From NCBI RefSeq assembly GCF_031143425.1, contig NC_090446.1:1027359066-1027423065 (forward strand): a stretch of DNA of 64,000 nt. The letters are read 5' to 3'. Both the position numbers and the translations under genes were made by a program. Below, piece by piece: positions 56,881 to 64,000 of this stretch (position 1 is the stretch's first letter; every line of letters begins with the position of its first letter). The notes beneath the pieces were generated by a model. That model saw nothing but the letters and a program-made list of their open reading frames with translations. It searched no databases and was not told the origin of the DNA. This DNA comes from Pleurodeles waltl. Lineage: Eukaryota; Chordata; Amphibia; Caudata; Salamandridae.

Positions 56881-59213
56881 TGTTAGAAATGGGGTTTTTG
56901 GTTGGCAGTCAGGTTGCCCTCTGTCCAAGCAAGAACCCTCACTCTAGTCAGGGTAAGTCACACACAATCCCAAATCAGCCTGTGCTCACCCTCCGGTAGC
57001 TTGGCACGAGCAGTCAGGCTTAACTTAGAAGGCAATGTGTAAAGCATTTGTGCAATAAATCATACAACACCATAGCATAACACCACAAAAATACACCACA
57101 CAGTATTTAGAAAAATATATATTTATCTGGGTATCTTCAGGTCAAAACGATCAAAGTTGCAATACGAATTTGTAAAGATATCACTGAAAAGTGATAGAAA
57201 GGGTCTTAAGTCTTTAGAAAGTAAACAAAGTCTCTTTCAAACACAAAGTACCTGGTTTCTGGTGGAAAATCACCTCAGAGGGCCTCAGGAGAAGAGGTGC
57301 GTGGAAAACTGATGTGTGCGTTGATTTCTCCTCAGCACACACAGACTTGCGTCGTTATTTTCCACGCGGGGAGTCGGGCGTCGTTTTCCGGCACGCGGAC
57401 AGTCTCTTACTGTGGTTTGCGGGGAGTACCAGATGTCCTGGGTCTGTGCGTGGATTTTCCTGCTTGTTTTCCGGCAGCGCGTCGTTCTGCGGGGCTGCGC
57501 GTCGAAGTTTCGATCTCACGGCAGGCGTCGCGTCGATTTCTCCTGTGGGGTCGGGCGGCGTTGTCCTTGCGAGGCCGTGCGTCAAAGTTTTGATCTCACG
57601 GCAGGCGTCGCGTCGATTTCTCCTGCGGAGTCGGGCGGCGTTGTCCTTGCGAGGCCGTGCGTCAAAGTTTTGATCTCACGGCAGGCGTCGCGTCGATTTC
57701 TCCTGCGGAGTCGGGCGGCGTTGTCCTTGCGAGGCCGTGCGTCAAAGTTTTGATCTCACGGCAGGCGTCGCGTCGATTTCTCCCGGGAAGTCGGGCGGCG
57801 TTGTCCTTGCGAGGCCGTGTGTCAAAGTTTCGGTCGTCCCGAAGACGTCGCGTCTATCAGCGTCGGTGTGCGGCGTTTTTCTTGCCGCGGAACAAGCTGT
57901 GCGTCAAAAAGTTCGGCACACGGAGCGTCCAAGAGGAAGAGAGAAGTCTTTTTGGTCCTGAGACTTAGGGAACAGGAGGCAAGCTCTATCCAAGCCCTTG
58001 GAGAGCACTTTTACAGCCAGACAAGAGTTCAGCAAGGCAGCAGGCCAACAGCAAGGCAGCAGTCCTTTGTAGAAAAGCAGACAGGTGAGTCCTTTGAGCA
58101 GCCAGGCAGTTCTTCTTGGCAGGATGTAGTTTCTGGTTCAGGTTTCTTCTCCAGCAAGTGTCTGATGAGGTAGGGCAGAGGCCCTGTTTTATACTAAGTT
58201 GTGCCTTTGAAGTGGGGGTGACTTCAAAGAGTCTCTAAGAAATGCACCAAGCCCCCTTTCAGTTCAATCCTGTCTGCCAGAGTCCCAGTAGGGGGTGTGG
58301 CAGTCCTTTGTGTGAGGGCAGGCCCTCCACCCTCCCAGCCCAGGAAGACCCATTCAAAATGCAGATGTATGCAAGTGAGGCTGAGTACCCTGTGTTTGGG
58401 GTGTGTCTGAGTGAATGCACAAGGAGCTGTCAACTAAACCTAGCCAGACGTGGATTGAAGGGCACAACAAGATTTTAGTGCAAAGAAATGCTCACTTTCT
58501 AAAAGTGGCATTTCTAGAATAGTAATATTAAATCCGACTTCACCAGTCAGCAGGATTTTATATTACCATTCTGGCCATACTAAATATGACCTTCCTGCTC
58601 CTTTCAGATCAGCAGCTGCCACTTCAACAATGTATGAGAGCAGCCCCAATGTTAGCCTATGAAGGGAGCAGGCCTCACAGTAGTGTAAAAACAAATTTAG
58701 GAGTTTTACACTACCAGGACATATAACCACACAAGTACATGTCCTGCCTTTTACCCACACAGCACACTGCTCTAGGGGTTACCTAGGGCACACATTAGGG
58801 GTGACTTATGTATAGAAAAAGGGGAGTTCTAGGCGTGGCAAGTACCTTTAAATGCCAAGTCGAAGTGGCAATGAAACTGCACACACAGGCCTTGCAATGG
58901 CAGGCCTGAGACAAGGTTAAGGGGCTACTGAGGTGGGTGGCACAACCAGTGCTGCAGGCCCCCTAGTAGCATTTAATCTACCTGCCCTAGGCACATGTAG
59001 TGCACTCTACCAGGGACTTACAAGTAAATTAAATAGTCAATCATGGATAAACCAATCAGTAGTACAATTTACACAGAGAGCATATGCACTTTAGCACTGG
59101 TTAGCAGTGGAAAAGTGCCCAGAGGTCAAAAGCCAACAACAACAGGTCAGAAAAAATAGGAGGAAGGAGGCAAAAAGTTTGGGGATGACCCTGTCAAAAA
59201 GCCAGGTCCAACA
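56881..59213 (-). repeat. 3' LTR of the gag-like-only element (2333 bp)
   Basis: On plus it runs TGTTAGAAATG to GTCCAACA; on minus it starts TGTTGGACC and ends TTTCTAACA, with TG/CA ends. Next to it inside, on minus, GGTAGGGGGTCA serves as polypurine tract. It contains a CpG-rich 80-bp tandem array at about 57500-57830. It is very long for an LTR. Confidence 0.8.
57500..57830. repeat. 80-bp CpG-rich tandem array in the left LTR
   Basis: GATCTCACGGCAGGCGTCGC recurs near 57512, 57592, 57672 and 57752, an 80-base step, followed by one degenerate unit (GTCGTCCCGAAGACGTCGC). Four clear copies. Confidence 0.85.
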
Positions 59214-59251
59214 TGACCCCCTACCAGCCTAAAGCCAGGGGAGAACAATCA
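59214..59251 (-). other. Short 3' untranslated stretch with polypurine tract
   Basis: Between the stop of the long frame and the LTR. On minus GGTAGGGGGTCA abuts the LTR start, the expected plus-strand priming site. Confidence 0.55.
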
Positions 59252-62200
59252 CTATCCTGATGTACTTCCCTGTTTGAGGCGACAGAACAAGGACCCAGGC
59301 CCACAACAGCAGGGGCATGCTCCAGTTCTTCGCCTTCCTGACTCCAATTGGATCCCTCTGTCCATACTCTCAGGGCCCACTAAGCCAACCCATGGGGAAC
59401 CTTTCTCCTTACCTGCGGATCCCATCTGTGCAGCACCTAACCTTACTTTGCTCACAGATGTATCCCAGGAGCAGGATAGTACCACCATGACCAACACAGT
59501 GGTGCTGCCCACTCTACCCCCGGGGTGTGACACTTGTCCCCTCCCCAGGGATAACTCTGTCCACCCGGACAGCAAGCCACAGTGGTTACTGACAGCTGCC
59601 AGGGATGAGAGCCAGGCCCCAGGCCTCTCAAAGCTCTCCCGCCACTGTGGCTGTGGAGAGTGGGGGGCGGTAGCCCCAGGTGCTGGGCACCCTTTAACCA
59701 ATCTCCCTTCCACCAGGTCAGGGATGACAGCCTGAACCTGGTCCTCCCCTCTGGGGCTCTGTACCCTCCCTCCTGGAGCGGTACCCCCAGAGTCCAACAT
59801 GGTCAGGGTGCTTATAGAAGTCGCCCTGTACCATTCCTCCACCAGTGCAGGGCTGTTAACCTGCAACTGGCCCTCCAACCTGGGGTCTGTACCTTCAGGT
59901 TGGACTAGGGCCCGGGGTGAGGCTTCCCTCCCCCTGCCCTCCCTTCTGGGGTCCAGCACCCTCCAACTAGGAGTGGCCTCCTCAGAAGACAACATGGTAG
60001 GGGCACTGTTATCAGTAGCCCCTCCCTCCAGGTCCGGGGGGACACCCTGAACCTGGTCTTCCAGCCCAGGGTCTGTACCCTCAGACTGGATCACTGCCTG
60101 GCAAACCAGGACTTCCTGGGAGGCACACCTACCCCCCACCAGGTCAGAGTTTAACCTCTGCACCTGACCGTTCAACTCAGAGTCACCACCCTGAAGTTGA
60201 ACAATTGCCTGGCATGCCAGGACTTCCTGGAGGGCACACTGACCCTCCACCAGGTCAGAGTTTAACCTCTGAACTTGGCCATTCAACTCAGAGTCACCAC
60301 CCTGAAGTTGATCAATTGCCTGGCGCCCCAGGACTTTCTGGGAGGCACGCCTACCTCCCACCAGGTCAGAGTTTAATCCCTGAGCCTGGTTCCCCAACCC
60401 AGGGTCACCACCCTGAGGTTGGGCAATTGCCTGGCACGCCAGGACTTTCTGGGGGGCACACCTACCCCCCACCAGGTCAGAGTTTAACCTCTGAACCTGG
60501 TCATCCAACCCAGAGTCAACACCCTGAGGTTGGATAATTGCCTGGCACAGCAGGACTTCTTGGGAGGCACACCTACCTCCCACCAGATCAGAGTTTAACC
60601 TCTGAACCTGGGTATCCAACCCAGAGTCACTACCCTGAGGTTGGGCAACTGCCTGGCACACCAGGACTTTCTGGGAGGCACGCCTACCTCCCACCAGTTC
60701 AGAGGTTAACCTCTGAACCTGGTTCTCCAACCCAGGGTCACCACCCTGAGGTTGAACAATTGCCTGGCACGCCAGGACTTTCTGGGGGGCACACCTACCC
60801 CCCACCAGGTCAGAGTTTAACCTTTGAACCCGGTTATCCAACCCAGAGTCAGCACTCTGAGGTTGGACCACTGCCTGGTACACCAGGACTTTCTGGGGGG
60901 CACACCTACCCCCCAACAGGTCAGAGTTTATCCCCTGAACCTGGTTAGCCAACCCAGAGTCACCACCCTGAGGTTGAACCATTGCCTGGCAGGCCAGGAC
61001 TTCCAGGGAGGCACACCTACCTCCCACCAGGTCAGAGTTTAACCTCTGAGCCTGGTTCCCCAACCCAGGGCCACCACCCTGAGGTTGGGCAATTGCCTGG
61101 CACGCCAGGACTTTCTGGGGGGCACACCTACCCCCCACCAGGTCAGAGTTTAACCTCTGAACCTGGTCATCCAACCCAGAGTCAACACCCTGAGGTTGGA
61201 CAATTGCCTGGCACAGCAGGACTTCTTGGGAGGCACATATACCTCCCACCAGGTCAGAGTTTAACCTCTGAACCTGGGTATCCAACCCAGAGTCACCACC
61301 CTGAGGTTGAATCTTTGCCTGGCATGCCAGGACTTCTTGGGGGGCACTCTCACCCCCCACAAGGGACATACCGTCCCCAAGGGCCACACAAGAGTCTGGT
61401 TGGCGCAGGTCTCCCGACCGCTGCCCATCCGGCAGAGTCTGGGTTTCCCCCAAACCAGAAACGGTTTCACCTGGGTCATTCCTGGGGGGCTCTGCTCTCA
61501 GAGCTGTCCCCTGACTCTCAAGGTCCTCCACTGGGGTCTGCAACCCCCTCTCAACCCTATGTCTGGACTTCTGCACCCCCACACTAGGAGGGGTACTGCC
61601 AGACACCAGAACTGTTGGGATGCTGGCTACAGTCACCCCCCCAAGTTCTTCTGACACTGCGGGGCTTCCCTCAAAAGGTGGCCCTACGGTACAGGCTAGG
61701 CTTCCCTCCTGGTGTTCCCTCATGGAACCCTCTAGGACCTGGGACCTACCTGGGACACTACAATCCTTTCCCACCTCACTCGGTTGGGAACCACCTAGAC
61801 CACTCCCTTCAGGAGCACCCCCAAATGCCTCTCCAGACTCTCTGGTACTCACCCAGAAGTCTGCCTCCATTGTAAGTTCCCTGGGGTCAGAGAACTCACA
61901 CTCCACCTGGTGTTGGCGTAGCTCTGGAAAATAAGGACCAGACATATGCTCTCCAGCAATTACATCATTCTGCCCTTCACATGTATTAACCACAGTACCC
62001 TTCACCCAACCACCCAGTAACTCAACCTTGGAAAAGCACTCTACCTCACCCTCCTGAGACTGGTGAGACAGTATCTGTCTGTCCCTGACACTCAACCCAT
62101 ACTCTTCTGGGATGTCTCTACACTCTATATCCAGGACGTCCACCAGGGGGGAACCCTTTTCTCTGTCACTCTCTGCTAGAGTCAGTAAAGTGTCCCTCCC

Positions 62201-62821
62201 CCCAGTAGGAATATGACTCCCTGTGCCAGTTCCCCAATCCTTCTCAGGGACCCTGTGTATAACGGGAACTACCTCATACCCTTGAACCGCCTGGGGTGTG
62301 TCAACTCCCTTCTTCAAGTTAGGCACCACATCTCTGGGCTTGTGCCCTTCTTCAGCAGTACTAGATGCAAGATTTTTGCTGCCACCATCTGAACTAGACT
62401 CAGCCCTTCCGGCCTCCAGTTTCAGCTCTTTACAGCTCAGCTCTTGAGCTGCAATCTTTTCTCCTTCCAGGGCTAAGAGTCTTTTTGCCTCAACCTCTGC
62501 AAGATACTCCTCTAATTGTTGCTCCTGTCGCCTTTGACCTCGGAGCCATTCATCTATTTCTGGGTCACTGTCCAAATCTGAGTAGTCTTCCTCCTCAGAT
62601 GCGTAGTCCTCCTCCTCATCTGAGGGGTACTTAGTCATTTGGTTTCTTGCTGCCTCTCTCTCTGCCCATCTTTCCTCCCCCCAGACTATGTAGTGATGTA
62701 GCATCTCCGCCTTAGTAGATCTCCTTGCTACAGGAAGGCCCCATTTTCTGCAAAGCTTCCTTAGGTCAGCCTTAGTGAGGTGGTCAGTACGAACAAAGAA
62801 TGAGTAGGTACACAATCCCAT
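59252..62821 (-). CDS. 1189-residue Gag-like protein with SAP-like start and 37-residue repeats
   Basis: One uninterrupted minus-strand frame runs from ATG 62821 to 59252. Residues about 13-45 (LTKADLRKLCRKWGLPV, then STKAEMLHHYIVW) look like a helix-loop-helix SAP-type motif. Residues 68-92 are very acidic (DEEEDYASEEEDYSD), and 93-145 should form a coiled coil (RRQEQQLEEYLAEVEAKR). A long low-complexity region follows. Residues about 484-927 are twelve tandem 37-residue repeats (LNSDLVGGRCAPQKVLACQA as the first part). The C-terminal 260 residues are Gly/Ser/Pro-rich. There is no zinc knuckle, DTG protease or other enzyme motif. Position between LTRs and absence of pol suggest a structural Gag-like role, which is inference. 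An open frame this long in an otherwise decayed region suggests youth or selection. Confidence 0.6.
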   Translation of the reverse strand: MGLCTYSFFVRTDHLTKADLRKLCRKWGLPVARRSTKAEMLHHYIVWGEERWAEREAARNQMTKYPSDEEEDYASEEEDYSDLDSDPEIDEWLRGQRRQEQQLEEYLAEVEAKRLLALEGEKIAAQELSCKELKLEAGRAESSSDGGSKNLASSTAEEGHKPRDVVPNLKKGVDTPQAVQGYEVVPVIHRVPEKDWGTGTGSHIPTGGRDTLLTLAESDREKGSPLVDVLDIECRDIPEEYGLSVRDRQILSHQSQEGEVECFSKVELLGGWVKGTVVNTCEGQNDVIAGEHMSGPYFPELRQHQVECEFSDPRELTMEADFWVSTRESGEAFGGAPEGSGLGGSQPSEVGKDCSVPGRSQVLEGSMREHQEGSLACTVGPPFEGSPAVSEELGGVTVASIPTVLVSGSTPPSVGVQKSRHRVERGLQTPVEDLESQGTALRAEPPRNDPGETVSGLGETQTLPDGQRSGDLRQPDSCVALGDGMSLVGGESAPQEVLACQAKIQPQGGDSGLDTQVQRLNSDLVGGICASQEVLLCQAIVQPQGVDSGLDDQVQRLNSDLVGGRCAPQKVLACQAIAQPQGGGPGLGNQAQRLNSDLVGGRCASLEVLACQAMVQPQGGDSGLANQVQGINSDLLGGRCAPQKVLVYQAVVQPQSADSGLDNRVQRLNSDLVGGRCAPQKVLACQAIVQPQGGDPGLENQVQRLTSELVGGRRASQKVLVCQAVAQPQGSDSGLDTQVQRLNSDLVGGRCASQEVLLCQAIIQPQGVDSGLDDQVQRLNSDLVGGRCAPQKVLACQAIAQPQGGDPGLGNQAQGLNSDLVGGRRASQKVLGRQAIDQLQGGDSELNGQVQRLNSDLVEGQCALQEVLACQAIVQLQGGDSELNGQVQRLNSDLVGGRCASQEVLVCQAVIQSEGTDPGLEDQVQGVPPDLEGGATDNSAPTMLSSEEATPSWRVLDPRREGRGREASPRALVQPEGTDPRLEGQLQVNSPALVEEWYRATSISTLTMLDSGGTAPGGRVQSPRGEDQVQAVIPDLVEGRLVKGCPAPGATAPHSPQPQWRESFERPGAWLSSLAAVSNHCGLLSGWTELSLGRGQVSHPGGRVGSTTVLVMVVLSCSWDTSVSKVRLGAAQMGSAGKEKGSPWVGLVGPESMDRGIQLESGRRRTGACPCCCGPGSLFCRLKQGSTSG
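60041..61372 (-). repeat. 111-bp coding minisatellite, 12 copies
   Basis: GGTCAGAGTTTAAC recurs every 111 bases on plus. On minus each unit encodes 37 residues, and all twelve keep the frame without a stop. Units vary at set positions (for example QPQGGDSGL against QPQGVDSGL), and some non-neighbouring units are more alike than adjacent ones, which hints at higher-order duplication. Confidence 0.85.
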
Positions 62822-62994
62822 TCTGATAAGATTTTACCAGCAAGAACCAAAATCCCAAGTCCAAAAATATCAATAGTATATCCAGGAGGACATCAGAGAA
62901 ACAAAAGCCAAAAAAGATGAAAAATCAAGTTGACCTTCAACTGTGGGTAGGTAGTGAAATACTTAGCTACTGTATGTCACTGCACAAACACAAG
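62822..62994 (-). other. 5' leader of the gag-like-only element
   Basis: About 170 bases between the primer-site candidate and the ATG at 62821, with no frame of note. It is short compared with the 0.95-kb leaders of the proviruses. Confidence 0.5.
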
Positions 62995-63019
62995 TCCTAT
63001 CCTCACCGCTGATCACCAA
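62995..63019 (-). other. Candidate primer binding site of the gag-like-only element
   Basis: On minus, directly inside the LTR, the sequence is T then TGGTGATCAGCGGTGAGG. TGG at this position is what a tRNA 3' CCA would pair with, but I could not match the rest to a particular tRNA. Confidence 0.4.
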
Positions 63020-64000
63020 TGTTAGAAATGGGGTTTTTGGTTGGCAGTCAGGTTGCCCTCTGTCCAAGCAAGAACCCTCACTCTAGTCAGGGTAAGTCAC
63101 ACACAATCCCAAATCAGCCTGTGCTCACCCTCCGGTAGCTTGGCACGAGCAGTCAGGCTTAACTTAGAAGGCAATGTGTAAATCATTTGTGCAATAAATC
63201 ATACAACACCATAGCATAACACCACACAAATACACCACACAGTATTTAGAAAAATATATAATATTTATCTGGGTATCTTCAGGTCAAAACGATCAAAGTT
63301 GCAATACGAATTTGTAAAGATATCACTGAAAAGTGATAGAAAGTGTCTTAAGTCTTTAGAAAGTAAACAAAGTCTCTTTCAAACACAAAGTACCTGGTTT
63401 CTGGTGGAAAATCTCCTCAGAGGGCCACAGGAGAAGAGGTGCGTGGAAAACTGGTGTGTGCGTTGATTTCTCCTCAGCACACACGGACTTGCGTCGCTAT
63501 TTTCCACGCGGGGAGTCGGGCGTCGTTTTCCGGTGCGCGGACAGTCTCTTACTGTGGTTTGCGGGGAGTACCAGATGTCCCGGGTCTGTGCGTGGATTTT
63601 CCTGCTTGTTTTCCGGCTGCGTGTCGTTCTGCGGGGCTGCGCGTCGAAGTTTCGATCTCACGGCAGGCGTCGCGTCGATTTCTCCTGCGGTGTCGGGCTG
63701 CATTGTCCTTGCGAGGCCGCGCGTCAAAGTTTTGATCTCACGGCAGGCGTCGCGTCGATTTCTCCTGCGGAGTCGGGCGGCGTTGTCCTTGCGAGGCCAT
63801 GCGTCAAAGTTTTGATCTCACGGCAGGCGTCGCGTCGATTTTTCCTGCGGAGTCGGGCGGCGTTGTCCTTGCGAGGCCGTGCGTCAAAGTTTTGATCTCA
63901 CGGCAGGCGTCGCGTCGATTTCTCCTGCGGAGTCGGGCGGCGTTGTCCTTGCGAGGCCATGCGTCAAAGTTTTGATCTCACGGCAGGCGTCGCGTCGATT
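63020..64000 (-). repeat. 5' LTR of the gag-like-only element (partial, first 981 bp)
   Basis: It starts TGTTAGAAATGGGG and follows 56881 onward with few differences until the window ends inside the 80-bp array. The remainder and the far target site are not visible. Confidence 0.85.
63640..64000. repeat. 80-bp CpG-rich tandem array in the right LTR
   Basis: The same unit recurs at about 63653, 63734, 63814, 63894 and 63974 and still continues at the window end, so this LTR has at least five copies against four in the left one. Confidence 0.85.

Larger units (their letters stand above)
56881..64000 (-). mobile_element. Gag-like-only LTR retrotransposon, right LTR cut by window end
   Basis: The sequence from TGTTAGAAATGGGG at 56881 recurs at 63020, giving two LTRs in the same orientation. 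The internal part (59214-63019, 3.8 kb) holds one long minus-strand frame and no protease, RT, RNase H or integrase motif. It is therefore non-autonomous and would depend on another element's enzymes. It is unrelated in sequence to the three proviruses. Its intact frame and closely matching LTRs suggest recent activity. Confidence 0.85.

Noticed and set aside
57297..58173. Arg/Ser-rich plus frames over the CpG-rich LTR array
   Set aside because: The 80-bp step is not a multiple of three, so the array leaves several frames open; nothing supports translation.
59274..61934. Plus-strand Pro/Gly/His-rich frames opposite the 1189-codon gene
   Set aside because: They are shadows of the 111-bp repeat; each is short and broken, whereas the minus frame is open throughout.
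63000..63019. Assignment of the primer site to a particular tRNA for the gag-like-only element
   Set aside because: Only TGG is characteristic; the following bases did not match a tRNA 3' end that I could recall with confidence.

Overview
The window looks like repeat-dense intergenic DNA of a large vertebrate genome, most likely a salamander and possibly a newt such as Pleurodeles. That is an inference from element content: several PIF/Harbinger DNA transposons and their short derivatives, gamma/epsilon-like endogenous retroviruses with very long LTRs, and nested insertions throughout. I see no host gene, tRNA, rRNA or CRISPR array that I can support. Almost every long reading frame belongs to a transposable element, and most are broken.

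Layout. 1-606: unassigned. 607 to about 19050: an old, heavily mutated provirus on the minus strand (called ERV-A here), carrying gag, protease, RT, RNase H, integrase and an env fragment. It is split by an 8.4-kb Harbinger transposon (1422-9865), a 0.76-kb TIR element (10194-10957) and a 0.61-kb Harbinger MITE (12399-13010). 19054-22963: a possible decayed LTR, foldback sequences and unassigned DNA. 22964-35693: a complete minus-strand provirus (ERV-B) with two 1.6-kb LTRs, a CCAG target duplication, a MITE in pol and most of env deleted. 35698-38006: unassigned flank. 38007-51401: a second complete minus-strand provirus of the same lineage (ERV-C) with two 1543-bp LTRs, gag, pol and env, each with a few lesions. 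51402-56880: unassigned DNA with four short TIR elements, one nested in another. 56881-64000: a minus-strand LTR element of a different kind, with 2.3-kb LTRs around one intact 1189-codon frame and no pol; its right LTR runs off the window.

How the parts relate. The 8.4-kb Harbinger carries a DDE transposase on the minus strand and two different Myb/SANT-like genes on the plus strand, all inactivated. Its termini share a core with the two MITEs in ERV-A and ERV-B, so an element of this type could have mobilised them. ERV-B and ERV-C share a tRNA-iMet-type primer site (exact in ERV-C), an in-frame UAG between gag and pol, a DTGA protease, a YIDD RT, a GPY-type integrase C-terminus and a long acidic/basic tail after integrase. 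ERV-C still has an empty target site where ERV-B holds a MITE, which gives a direct before/after comparison. LTR pairs of ERV-B and ERV-C differ by only about 2 percent by eye, so both are far younger than ERV-A.
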